Assembly (NCBI GenBank): GCA_023228295.1
Contig: JALOBP010000007.1
Coordinates: 1 to 55,456, forward strand
DNA from: Methanoregula sp.
GTDB taxonomy: Archaea > Halobacteriota > Methanomicrobia > Methanomicrobiales > Methanospirillaceae
Length of the DNA: 55,456 nt
Direction: 5' to 3'
Shown: positions 9,799 to 18,061 of the stretch, in pieces
Position numbering within the stretch: the first letter of the stretch is position 1
Layout: each line of letters opens with the position of its first letter
The notes under the pieces: generated by a model
Told to the model about the DNA's origin: nothing
Databases searched by the model: none
Seen by the model: the letters and a program-made list of their open reading frames with translations, nothing else
Position numbers and translations under genes: made by a program

Positions 9799-10110
9799 GA
9801 ATAACCCCGGGGGATTGTACCTGATCCCATGTTGGTGTGTGTATGATTATAGTTTTGTATTATAGAATATAGATGACATTAACAAGTATAGAGAAAAATA
9901 AACAATCGTTCGGAAAAAATCCTGCGTGAGGGCAGGATATCGTAATCCGGAACCAGACCCAGCAAAAAACCAGTAATCGGTGGAGGAAAACCTATAGATT
10001 CTCTATATCTCTCTATTACGAGGTTTTTTAACAATTCTTCCACAACAATCCAGTCAATATTACCTTAAGCGCCGGATTGTAAAAACGCGACCCGGGCCGG
10101 ATAATTGATC
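9799..10110. promoter_or_regulatory. Divergent AT-rich promoter region
   Basis: This gap separates two divergent genes. Around 9855-9875 lies TATTATAGAATATAGATG and around 9991-10013 CCTATAGATTCTCTATATC, both containing the TCTATA/TATAGA core seen in many promoters of this window. They probably serve the kinase gene (minus) and the gene at 10111 (plus) respectively. Confidence 0.5.
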
Positions 10111-10797
10111 ATGAACCTGGTTATCATCAAATATTTCCTGCTGATTGGTGCGGTCCTCGTAAGTACAGCATTTGTTGCAGGCCCGCTCAATCCAGAAAAC
10201 CTGCCCGGTGATCCCGACCGCGGAGATCTGAGCGCAGATTCGATCTACCGGTTCGGGTCCGAAGTCTTCTACAAGGAGATCGATAAGCCCGGAAATGAGT
10301 ATATGAAGGGCAGTGTAGAGGGATATTCACAGTCACTGGTTCCAACCGATGAGATGGAAGAAAAATTTCTGGAACGGTGGGGCAGGGGGGTGGCCCTTTT
10401 CCACTCCGGCTATCAGGGTTGTATCGAGTCGTTTTTTGAACTTGCCAGTGTTCCGGAGATGACCGACAGGACAAAGAAATCTGCGGTCTGTAAAAAGATC
10501 CGTGCCTCACGCGAGGAGATGCTTACGTCCCTTGGCTATTTCACGGCAGCTAAGGCGATGGCAACTCCAGGTTCATCCCGGGGATTTACCATAGGGATGG
10601 CGATTCCACGGATCGAACAGATCACCGATGAAGCAGAAGGTGCCGAGATTGCCTGCATGAAGGCAGTGATCGCAGACAATAACAGTGATTCGGATGAATT
10701 TTCTCAAAACTTAAAAGAGGCCGGAAGCCATTTCCGCGAGATGCGGCGGATCTTCCCGGAACTCGGGGTGATAAGCGATGATTTCAGGACAACATGA
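10111..10797 (+). CDS. Exported or membrane-anchored protein of unknown function
   Basis: A 228-residue protein with an N-terminal hydrophobic segment (about residues 4-24, IKYFLLIGAVLVSTAFVAG) that could be a signal peptide or anchor, followed by a mostly helical, charged domain. It contains four Cys residues (in YQGCIESFF, SAVCKKI and EIACMKAV among others). No known domain was recognised. ATG at 10111 is chosen over the in-frame TTG at 10105. The gene at 10876 follows on the same strand after 78 bases and may be cotranscribed. Confidence 0.75.
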   Translation: MNLVIIKYFLLIGAVLVSTAFVAGPLNPENLPGDPDRGDLSADSIYRFGSEVFYKEIDKPGNEYMKGSVEGYSQSLVPTDEMEEKFLERWGRGVALFHSGYQGCIESFFELASVPEMTDRTKKSAVCKKIRASREEMLTSLGYFTAAKAMATPGSSRGFTIGMAIPRIEQITDEAEGAEIACMKAVIADNNSDSDEFSQNLKEAGSHFREMRRIFPELGVISDDFRTT

Positions 10798-10875
10798 AAC
10801 GATGGTGAATTACCGGCCTGTGCCTGGATCTCGTTCCGGCCTTGGCATGACCACCATATTCCATGGAGCAACAGC

Positions 10876-11202
10876 ATGAAAATAATTGAAACGAAAAAAA
10901 TTCTTCTTGATGATGATAGCATAAGCGATGAAAAGTTTGAAGACCGCAACCTTATCCACATCATATCCGTGGGCATCCTTCTTACCGCAGGTTCGTTGTT
11001 CATCTACTTCGGGTTTTATTTCCTGACATCCCCGTTTACGGTCAAGTGGGCTTCGCTCTCGATAGCAATCGGATTCCTTGTCATGGCGTTTGGGTTCTCA
11101 CTCTGGCAGGACCGGCAGGTGCAGACCCTTCGCCGCCTGCAGAAAAATGAGAATGGGGAGATTAAACAGATGCTGGCAGCACTGATCGAGAAGAAAAACT
11201 AA
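10876..11202 (+). CDS. Two-helix membrane protein with C-terminal coiled coil
   Basis: A 108-residue protein. The charged N-terminus (1-25) is followed by two membrane helices (about 27-50 and 58-79) and a basic, probably coiled-coil tail (QTLRRLQKNENGEIKQML). The ribosome site GGAG lies ten bases before the ATG. No family was recognised. It converges on the minus-strand gene ending at 11207, with only four bases between the stops. Confidence 0.75.
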   Translation: MKIIETKKILLDDDSISDEKFEDRNLIHIISVGILLTAGSLFIYFGFYFLTSPFTVKWASLSIAIGFLVMAFGFSLWQDRQVQTLRRLQKNENGEIKQMLAALIEKKN

Positions 11203-11206
11203 TCTT

Positions 11207-11611
11207 TTACCATGCGGTTCCGCCGACAGAAAGGATTTGCAGAATACAGGTAATGGACCCGGCTGTTGCAAACGAGAGTGCCAGCATTGCTTCAATCCAG
11301 AAGAGCGGGTGTATACCCCTCGAAGGGACAATGCTCTTCCCGATCTCCTGCGCTGTTGAATATGCATCGATGACGCATGCTGCGAGAAAGAAGAACCCTG
11401 CCGGTGCGATGAGTGGATTATTCCATACCAGCAGGAAAATCACGATACCTGCAGTTCCCCAGCAGATTCCCCGGAACGGACGGCCATTGTAGAACTGCCC
11501 AAGAGAAATTCCTGCAAGGGCAAACGCCGCGGCCAGCACCGGGAGGGGAACATCTTTCCCGACAGGGGATTCATTTACGGCCACGGACTCCGCAGGGCAA
11601 AAATGATTCAT
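11207..11611 (-). CDS. Membrane protein with TM2-like loop
   Basis: A 134-residue protein with three or four hydrophobic segments (about 22-42, 48-65, 66-85 and 105-128). The loop LGQFYNGRPFRGICW resembles the 'GxFYxG' turn of TM2-type small membrane proteins, whose role is not established. A strong ribosome site (GGAGGGG) lies seven bases upstream of the ATG. It is the last of three closely spaced minus-strand genes (12261 to 11207) and probably shares their transcript. Confidence 0.75.
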   Translation of the reverse strand: MNHFCPAESVAVNESPVGKDVPLPVLAAAFALAGISLGQFYNGRPFRGICWGTAGIVIFLLVWNNPLIAPAGFFFLAACVIDAYSTAQEIGKSIVPSRGIHPLFWIEAMLALSFATAGSITCILQILSVGGTAW

Positions 11612-11626
11612 GAAATCCCCTCCGGT

Positions 11627-12040
11627 TTACGCCATGTTTGAATGATTTGCCATGACCTGTGCTGCATCCTTCCTGTTCAGGGTATGGAATACTGTCGAGC
11701 GGCATCTCGGGCAGCGGGGTTTCCCGGAAAAACGGAAAACCGCACCGCAGATACAGGAGCCGGCGATGTGTTCTACCATCAGGACATATCTTCGTATGTC
11801 GAGCAGCTCATGACGGAAAAGCGGATGGATGGAAATATCCCGTTTTTTTGTGTCATCAAAAGCAGGGTTGATCAGGTTCGCCATATACCGGTGATAATAC
11901 TCTTTTAATTCTGGAATACCCAGCCGTTTATCCCTCCCGCATCTCACACAATGGAGGAGATGGGCTTTATTGCCGGTCTCTTCGTGGATAGTGAACGTGT
12001 GACTGCACTTGACGCAAACCGCTTTGTGGGTACGGATCAT
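11627..12040 (-). CDS. Double zinc-ribbon protein
   Basis: A 137-residue protein with two pairs of paired cysteines. The N-terminal set is CVKC and CVRC (about residues 9-36); the C-terminal set is CICG and CPRC (about 96-116). Each set resembles a zinc ribbon, joined by a helical middle. Such proteins often bind nucleic acid or partner proteins, but no specific function can be assigned. ATG at 12040 is favoured because AAGGAG lies eight bases before it; the GTG at 12049 would overlap the upstream stop codon and sit too near that site. Confidence 0.75.
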   Translation of the reverse strand: MIRTHKAVCVKCSHTFTIHEETGNKAHLLHCVRCGRDKRLGIPELKEYYHRYMANLINPAFDDTKKRDISIHPLFRHELLDIRRYVLMVEHIAGSCICGAVFRFSGKPRCPRCRSTVFHTLNRKDAAQVMANHSNMA

Positions 12041-12045
12041 CCGGT

Positions 12046-12261
12046 TCACTCCTTTTGAGGCTTTTCAAGCTGCCTGATTGTGCGGTACACGGAACATACA
12101 AAGCCGCCTCGTTGTGAAATCCCTGATGGGCAATGAACTTCCTGCTCGTCTTCGCTTAATGCACGAAGCAGGTTGATAGTTGTACCATCGGTTCCCGCAG
12201 GTTGGCAGGTCGGTTTCTTTTGCTCTTCGGACAATTTATTTTCCTGCTGATGCCAGATCAT
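12046..12261 (-). CDS. Small hypothetical protein (71 aa)
   Basis: Seventy-one mostly polar residues with three Cys (CQPAG, HCPSG, VCSV) and no membrane segment. AGGTGAAG lies seven bases before the ATG, a good ribosome site. Its stop is five bases upstream of the zinc-ribbon start, so the two genes look translationally linked. It is the first gene of the unit and lies under an AT-rich promoter region (12300-12360). No family was recognised. Confidence 0.65.
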   Translation of the reverse strand: MIWHQQENKLSEEQKKPTCQPAGTDGTTINLLRALSEDEQEVHCPSGISQRGGFVCSVYRTIRQLEKPQKE

Positions 12262-12299
12262 GTTTCTTCACCTTTTTGTTCCTATAGGTGATGTAGTTC

Positions 12300-12358
12300 G
12301 TCCCTCACTATATATTTTTGTATTAAATTCTATATTTTAAAATGATACATATAGAGTG
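12300..12358. promoter_or_regulatory. AT-rich divergent promoter region
   Basis: CACTATATATTTTTG, AATTCTATATTTTAAAA and ACATATAGAG lie in this stretch between the divergent genes starting at 12261 (minus) and 12499 (plus). These are TATA-box-like and carry the recurrent TCTATA core. Confidence 0.5.
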
Positions 12359-12498
12359 ACATATCTCCAGAAAGAGCCAGGTTCAGACGATTCTAAAAAA
12401 CTCCGGAACAGTTGGCACGGTCGTACTCTATTAATAGGGTAACATCCCAAGAACGATACTACCATAATCTCCATGGACCGCAGGGGGGCGGACTTCGA

Positions 12499-13407
12499 AT
12501 GAAACGAAAGATCATCAATATCGACGAGACGAAATGCACGGGATGCGGCCAGTGCATCCCCGACTGCCCGGAGGGGGCTCTCCAGATCATAGACAATAAG
12601 GCCCGGCTCGTGAGCGATCTTTTCTGCGACGGGCTTGGTGCCTGCATCGGCACCTGTCCCGAGGGTGCGATCAGCGTGATCGAGCGCGAGGCGGCTCCCT
12701 ACAGCGAGGCAGCGGTGATGGAGACGATTATTCGGCAGGGGGCACCGGTCATCAAGGCGCACCTTGAACACCTGCTCGGCCATGGCGAACGCGGGCTGTA
12801 TAACGAAGCGATCGAGTACCTTCTCGAACATTCGATGCAAATTCCCGACCACGACAATTCTTCGGTTCTTAAAAAGCCCGTTTCTGCCGGACAAAAAACC
12901 CAACCCCCGCAGGATCGTCCCGCAACCTGCCCGCCCGGGCCCGACCAGAAACATCCTTTTGCCGGCTGCCCGGGTTCAGCAGCCCGGAGCATGGCACGGC
13001 CGCCCGGGGCCGGCCCACGCCAGCCCGCGGGGACAACGGGCTCCGAGCTCCGACAGTGGCCGGTCCAGCTTGCGCTCCTGAATCCGGGCGCCGGTTATTT
13101 CGATGATGCCGATCTTCTCGTGTCAGCGGACTGCGCCCCCTTCGCGTATGCCGGTTTCCACGCGGATCTCCTGGCAGGAAAAATTCTCGTCATCTTCTGC
13201 CCGAAACTCGATGCGGACATTGAAGGCTACATCAATAAACTCGCGGAGATCTTCGGGCTCCACGCCATCAAATCGGTCACGGTCGTCCGGATGGAAGTGC
13301 CGTGCTGCGGCGGGGTGCGGTACGTTGTAGACAAGGCGCTGGAAAAATCCGGCAAAAATATTCCGGTTGTCGAGAAGATCGTAACGATCAACGGGGAGAT
13401 CCGGTAA
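12499..13407 (+). CDS. 4Fe-4S dicluster-type protein with long Pro-rich linker
   Basis: A 302-residue protein. The N-terminus holds two iron-sulfur motifs: CTGCGQCIPDCP (Cys 13, 16, 19, 23) and CDGLGACIGTCP (Cys 43, 49, 53), the second in the three-Cys 'GLGAC' form seen in related anaerobe proteins. A helical segment (70-115) is followed by a low-complexity linker rich in Pro, Gly and Ala (about 125-190) and a C-terminal domain (about 200-302) with Cys residues in SADCAPFAY, IFCPKLD and VPCCGG. It probably passes electrons to an unknown partner. ATG at 12499 is chosen because the Fe-S domain starts here; an upstream TTG would add 29 residues. Confidence 0.88.
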   Translation: MKRKIINIDETKCTGCGQCIPDCPEGALQIIDNKARLVSDLFCDGLGACIGTCPEGAISVIEREAAPYSEAAVMETIIRQGAPVIKAHLEHLLGHGERGLYNEAIEYLLEHSMQIPDHDNSSVLKKPVSAGQKTQPPQDRPATCPPGPDQKHPFAGCPGSAARSMARPPGAGPRQPAGTTGSELRQWPVQLALLNPGAGYFDDADLLVSADCAPFAYAGFHADLLAGKILVIFCPKLDADIEGYINKLAEIFGLHAIKSVTVVRMEVPCCGGVRYVVDKALEKSGKNIPVVEKIVTINGEIR

Positions 13408-13480
13408 CCCCGGGAAAATCCCGATCCGGCCCCCAGCCCCACAGCCAGAATCAGGTTCAACACGGTTTTTCGCCCCATAA

Positions 13481-13636
13481 ATATGGCTAATTATGACCTC
13501 TTATACTCCGGCGTAAAACATACCGGTTTTGGGTGAATTATTCCCCCATTTTGCCGAATTATGACCCCTCGATCCGTAAAACGGGGCAATCGGAGCCCTT
13601 TGGGGGCCCGTATTGGAGCACCCCCTGAATAAGGGT
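13481..13636 (+). repeat. Dispersed repeat, copy B
   Basis: This block aligns gap-free to the reverse strand of 6695-6850, with about 80% identity by hand. It has two copies of AATTATGACC, one near 13489 and one near 13555, and the shared block CTCCGGCGTAAAA. Short frames run through both copies (for example NYSPILPNYD here and SYSPIFANYD in copy A) but stop at different places, so coding is doubtful. Confidence 0.8.
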
Positions 13637-13798
13637 ATTCTCCGAAGGAGATTGGCGGGAGGAACGGTCATCCGGGAGAAGAGCCGGGATCACAGGGTAC
13701 TCCGGAAAACCTCCGGTTCTTCCCGAATAATTGATCCACAATCTGAATCCCGTGGATCTTACGTAAGGCATAAACACAAAATATTGAGATATGCGGTA

Positions 13799-13825
13799 AT
13801 TATATAGTTTAATATAGATTTCATT
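13799..13825 (+). promoter_or_regulatory. Promoter region of the pilin-like gene
   Basis: AATTATATAGTTTAATATAG lies about 50-70 bases before the ATG at 13871 and is the only strong TATA-like sequence there. Confidence 0.45.
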
Positions 13826-13870
13826 CACAAGTAATATATTTGAGCAGGGCAGAGTACCTGATGACAAAAC

Positions 13871-15061
13871 ATGGGTTGCAGGAACAACGAATCCGGAGTT
13901 TCAGTCATTGTCGGTACCCTGCTCCTGATCCTCATTACGGTTGTTGCTGCTGCCGGTCTGGCACTCATGATCTCCCAGATGCAGAAAGACGAGATGAACC
14001 GCCAGACACATCTCGCTGCAGTGAAAAATGAGAATGTCGAGATCATTAATGTCGTTTTTGAGAATAACCAGACTGCCTGGTATATCGATGGCAACTCGGT
14101 TACCAAATCGCAGAAATGGAGTTCGGTAAAAATTACCCTGGTGAATCATAATATTGATGATGTAAAAATTGCAGGAATCGCAATTAATGATCGGTACGCA
14201 TTGAATTACACCGACATAAAAACCACTGATATGCGAAGTGAAAAAAGCCGGCAGGTCTACAATTTTTCCCACCCGCTCACTATCCCGGGTACAAAAAGCC
14301 AGGATGTTACTATCGATTTCATCTCGAATGTATCAGTTGATCCGGATGCCCTCGTGTATTACCCTTCGCCACAGGCATTTTCCATCCGGGATCCCCAGAC
14401 CATCAAGGTCATCACGTCCATGACTAATGTATTTGAACAGATCCTGACTCCGCCAAACCCGGTGATGAAGGTAAGTACCGATACTGAGGATTTCGGAGTC
14501 ATGCAGCGGGATATCCTCATTCTGGATGGTTCGGAGTCTACAGCAGAAAAATCAGTTGTTACCTGGTACTGGAGCATAGTTGACGCATCGGGAACGTCCC
14601 CGACCGGGAACTGTGCCGATACCACCGGGCTTGGCACACCTGAGTTTATCCAGGGTAAGGTTGTCCGGTACAATCCGGCAACCCCGGGACCTTTGTGCAT
14701 CAATCTTACGGTTAAAGATGATATCGGGATGAGTGCCAGTTCCCGGTATACGGTAGTCCCCCTGAACCAGCGGTTCCTGCCGGCATCCTCGCTGGCCCTT
14801 GACTGGGTAGCCGGAGACCACGTCCTGAATGTAACAATCAGCGATACAGCAAATAATCATATGACCGGGCAGCCGGTTGACTATGTTATCACAAAAAGTT
14901 TTGATGAAAACCCGTTCACTATCCAATTCCGGGATGGCTCCAGCGGGATTACTGATGCCGGGGGGAATGTGACGTATCGTGTCTGCGGAAACGGGACGAT
15001 AAAAGTATATTCAGAGAAACTGGCTGAGAAATATTTCTCCTTTGTAGAAAATGGATGTTGA
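13871..15061 (+). CDS. Archaeal type IV pilin-like surface protein
   Basis: A 396-residue protein that starts with a class III signal sequence: short charged head, SGVSVIVGTLLLI and a hydrophobic stretch to about residue 38. Prepilin peptidase would cut before the VSVIVG motif. After the helix come an Asn/Thr-rich outside region and a PKD/Ig-like segment (about 205-300; ILDGSES, VVTWYWSIVDASG), then a further beta-rich region. It is far longer than an ordinary pilin (about 150 residues), so it is more likely a minor, adhesive or surface-anchored subunit. The secretion ATPase gene at 15971-18043 is nearby but on the opposite strand. Confidence 0.85.
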   Translation: MGCRNNESGVSVIVGTLLLILITVVAAAGLALMISQMQKDEMNRQTHLAAVKNENVEIINVVFENNQTAWYIDGNSVTKSQKWSSVKITLVNHNIDDVKIAGIAINDRYALNYTDIKTTDMRSEKSRQVYNFSHPLTIPGTKSQDVTIDFISNVSVDPDALVYYPSPQAFSIRDPQTIKVITSMTNVFEQILTPPNPVMKVSTDTEDFGVMQRDILILDGSESTAEKSVVTWYWSIVDASGTSPTGNCADTTGLGTPEFIQGKVVRYNPATPGPLCINLTVKDDIGMSASSRYTVVPLNQRFLPASSLALDWVAGDHVLNVTISDTANNHMTGQPVDYVITKSFDENPFTIQFRDGSSGITDAGGNVTYRVCGNGTIKVYSEKLAEKYFSFVENGC

Positions 15062-15161
15062 TGCCGGGATTGCATAACAGGCGGACCCCCTTGATCTCTT
15101 TTGGCCCCGACCACGATTCACCTGCACAAGCCGGAATCCGGGCATCGGACTGAATAAAAAG

Positions 15162-15935
15162 TTACAGTGTGGTCTCCAGCCGGATCGGGCAATGATCCGA
15201 TCCTTCAACATCAGCAAGGATGTCGTTTCCGGCAATTGTTGCTTTGGCCGGATCGTTTACAAAAAAATAATCCAGACGGCGCCCGAGATGACGCTCGGGG
15301 ATATGGAACCCATTGGGCCACCATGTATAATTACCCTTCCCTAAGTGGAACATACGGAATGCATCTGTGTAACCCAGCCGGATAAGCGCGTCCATCTTCT
15401 CCCGTTCTGCATGTGTTGTTCCCACCTGTCGTGCCGCATGTTTTTTCACGCTCTCGACATCATCATCCGAATGCGCGATGCTGAAATCACCGCAGATAAT
15501 GACCGGGCTGCCGGTACCGGCAAGGTCCGCAGCGCTGGCGAGGAATGCATCGTAAAACGCGAGCTCGTGTTCCAGCGTATCGGCGTGCCCGACCCCCAGC
15601 GGGAAGTAACAGTTCATGAGAATGAACGAGCTGAAATCCGCGATAATGAACCGCCCTTCATCATCAAGTTCCGGGATCCCAAAACCATGGATGACTTCTT
15701 GCGGTTTCTCACGCGAGATAAGCATGACTTCGTTGAATTCACCTTCCGGAACGGGAGCACAGTGGATATGATAGCCCGACAGCCGTTTTATCTCAGGGTG
15801 GATCTTCACTTTGGAAGTTTTTGCTTCCTGGATGCAGACGATGTCCGGCCGGGTTTCAAAGATTTTTAAAAATTCGTTTCGTTCATGGCGCTGGCGCAGG
15901 CCGTTTACATTCCACGAGATGATTGTCCGAGTCAT
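15162..15935 (-). CDS. Exodeoxyribonuclease III / AP endonuclease family
   Basis: A 257-residue endonuclease/exonuclease/phosphatase-fold protein for base excision repair. Family motifs: SWNVNGLR at the start, IQEAKTS (metal-binding Glu), GDFSIAH, RLDYFFV and the terminal GSDHCPI with the catalytic His. The GDFSIAH motif normally reads GDxN; here the Asn is Ser, which may alter activity. The start at 15935 puts the family motif at residue 5. An upstream ATG at 15974 overlaps the stop of the secretion ATPase gene by four bases (ATGA) and would add 13 residues. The gene is translationally or transcriptionally linked to that ATPase gene. Confidence 0.9.
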   Translation of the reverse strand: MTRTIISWNVNGLRQRHERNEFLKIFETRPDIVCIQEAKTSKVKIHPEIKRLSGYHIHCAPVPEGEFNEVMLISREKPQEVIHGFGIPELDDEGRFIIADFSSFILMNCYFPLGVGHADTLEHELAFYDAFLASAADLAGTGSPVIICGDFSIAHSDDDVESVKKHAARQVGTTHAEREKMDALIRLGYTDAFRMFHLGKGNYTWWPNGFHIPERHLGRRLDYFFVNDPAKATIAGNDILADVEGSDHCPIRLETTL

Positions 15936-15970
15936 AGGGTTCACTTGTTCTGGATACTGGTTTTGTCTCA

Positions 15971-18043
15971 TCATACATTGGCGGGCAGTAGTTCCGGTTC
16001 CGAATTTACGGTAATGGATCCCCCCTCCTTCACTTTCCGTATCACTTCATCCTTGTCCCGGTAATAGAGCTGGATCATCTTAACCACAGCATGGTATTCA
16101 CGGATGTCATGCTTCTGCATCCAGAGAATGAAATCGGTCCGGTTTTTAAGTTCCTCATTGAGGATGTCCTTGCTCACCCCGTAGATATCCTTGATCCGAT
16201 CGAAGAGAAAACTCCGGCCCTGCCACTGGAACTCGTCGATATCCGGCACCCATTTGTAGACCGTATTGGTGATAAGGTCGCCTTTATCCCGGTCCAGTTC
16301 AAGAATCTCGACAATGTTAGCGATCCTTCTCATGCTCCGCTCGCCTTTTTTAATATGCATCGGGAAGATGACAAGATCAAGGTTTGATAAGAGGCTTCGC
16401 GGCACGTTCATTGGGTTAGATTCGACACGGGCGAGCAGTTCGTCCATGGAGCCGGCATGGATAGTCCCGAGCGCAGCGTGACCGACTGCGATAGCCTGGA
16501 AGAGGGTGAATGCTTCCCCGCCTCTTACCTCACCAATGATAATGAACTCCGGGCGCTGCCGTAGTGCCGCGACCAGGAGATCGTAGAGCGAGATATCGCC
16601 CGGCGCTTTTGATCCCCCGCCTCCAAGACCTGAAACCGCGCTTGCCCCGCCCCCTCCGTCAGATGAACCGAAACCGGTCCGGCTGATAGACTGGATCCAG
16701 TTTGGATGCATCAGGTTCAGTTCGGCCGTATCTTCGATCGATACGATCTTGTATTCTGGCGGGATGAAACTGCATAGGACATTGAGGAACGTGGTCTTAC
16801 CCGTTGCAGTTCCTCCAGAAACGAGAATCGATCGCTTGTATTCCATCAGGATCCACAGGTAAGCCAGCTGCTGGGCGTCGATAGATCCGTACTCCATCAG
16901 TTCAATGGATGAGATCGGATTTGCCCGGAACTTACGGATGGTAAACGTCGAGCCTTTCTTGGTCACTTCCCCGCCCAGGGTGATGTTGGCCCGACTGCCA
17001 TCCGGCAGGGTCAGGTCGCGGATCGGCTGGAGGAGCGAGACGTGCCGGCCGCTGATCTGGGCGAGTTTTAAGACGAAATTGTTCAGCTCGACCTCTCCGA
17101 ATTTCACGTTGGTCCGGACCGAACCGTAAGTTCGGTGCTGGACATAAAGGTACATGTCGGAGCCATTGCAGCTGATATCCTCAATATACTTGTCTTTCAT
17201 CAGGGTATCGATCCTGCCATACCCAAGATACTGTTTCCAGAGATGGAAGTACATCCGGGCTTTCTGGTTATCGGTGAGCTTGAGACCGAAGATATGGATG
17301 AGCGAGTAGAACCGTTCATGGAGATATTTTTCCCTCATAGTGGCATCAATAAGCTCGGCGTTGGTGCTTACCAGTTTCTCAAACGCATTCTCAATGATCG
17401 TGAGGGCGGCCTCTTCATTAGAACTGAGCTGCGGTTCGACCACGCTGTAGATCATCATACCTTCGGACCGGGAATATTCGATGTGCACATACTGGAACGG
17501 GTTATCGACAACGTAGGTAATGTTCACATCCCTGAGTGCCCCTTCAAGGGAGGGGAACGCAAGATCTCCGGGATTAAAAACAAGGGAGTTGATATCCGGT
17601 TCAGGAGGTTTCTGGAAGATGGAGAGGAATTTCTGTACAATAGATGGATTGTCTGGCGGGACTCCATCGGCTGCATTTTCACCAGGAAGTGAAGGTCCTG
17701 CCAGTTGCCCTTCAGGATTATTTTCCCCGGATCCAACCGGCTCGGCCGCCTTCACGGAACTGGGTACTGGATCCGGTGAATGGGAGTTCTGATTTTCGTC
17801 ATCGTCCACAAAGAATGAGGCAAGGCGACCGATAACAGACGGCTTTTCTGGTTTGGTCCTCGCACCGTTTTCCGGCGCTGCCGGTACCTGCGGAGTGCCG
17901 GAGGTTTTTGACAGGCCGGATTGTGGGGAATTATCCGGTTCATCTACGGGCGATCCGGAAGAGGGGACAGGCACTTCTGGTCCCGGCGAAGTCGCATCTT
18001 CTTCGGGCTCAAGGAAAAATGCTGACAGTCGTGATAACGGCAT
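15971..18043 (-). CDS. Type II/IV secretion (pilus) ATPase, GspE/FlaI/TadA-like
   Basis: A 690-residue motor ATPase for assembly of pilus-like structures. The N-terminal 150 residues are low-complexity (Pro, Glu, Asp, Ser) and contain three similar amphipathic stretches: LSRLSAFFLEPEE (3-15), VIGRLASFFVDDDE (70-83) and IVQKFLSIFQKPPE (135-148). The catalytic core has the Walker A box GGTATGKTT near 406-414, the Asp box (SIEDTAEL), Walker B (FIIIGEVRGGEA) and the His box (LGTIHAG). The family works as a hexamer on the inner face of the membrane with a GspF/TadC partner; two such genes lie at 30179-32448. No pilin or GspF gene is in the same operon. Confidence 0.93.
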   Translation of the reverse strand: MPLSRLSAFFLEPEEDATSPGPEVPVPSSGSPVDEPDNSPQSGLSKTSGTPQVPAAPENGARTKPEKPSVIGRLASFFVDDDENQNSHSPDPVPSSVKAAEPVGSGENNPEGQLAGPSLPGENAADGVPPDNPSIVQKFLSIFQKPPEPDINSLVFNPGDLAFPSLEGALRDVNITYVVDNPFQYVHIEYSRSEGMMIYSVVEPQLSSNEEAALTIIENAFEKLVSTNAELIDATMREKYLHERFYSLIHIFGLKLTDNQKARMYFHLWKQYLGYGRIDTLMKDKYIEDISCNGSDMYLYVQHRTYGSVRTNVKFGEVELNNFVLKLAQISGRHVSLLQPIRDLTLPDGSRANITLGGEVTKKGSTFTIRKFRANPISSIELMEYGSIDAQQLAYLWILMEYKRSILVSGGTATGKTTFLNVLCSFIPPEYKIVSIEDTAELNLMHPNWIQSISRTGFGSSDGGGGASAVSGLGGGGSKAPGDISLYDLLVAALRQRPEFIIIGEVRGGEAFTLFQAIAVGHAALGTIHAGSMDELLARVESNPMNVPRSLLSNLDLVIFPMHIKKGERSMRRIANIVEILELDRDKGDLITNTVYKWVPDIDEFQWQGRSFLFDRIKDIYGVSKDILNEELKNRTDFILWMQKHDIREYHAVVKMIQLYYRDKDEVIRKVKEGGSITVNSEPELLPANV

Positions 18044-18061
18044 TCGGGATCCCGGCTCCTT

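Larger units (their letters stand above)
13408..13870. other. Gap with dispersed repeat copy B and pilin-gene promoter
   Basis: The gap holds repeat copy B (13481-13636), a hairpin-rich stretch with CCGGGAGAAGAGCCGGG and related segments (13660-13730), and an AT-rich promoter zone near 13795-13830. No gene was found. Confidence 0.6.
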
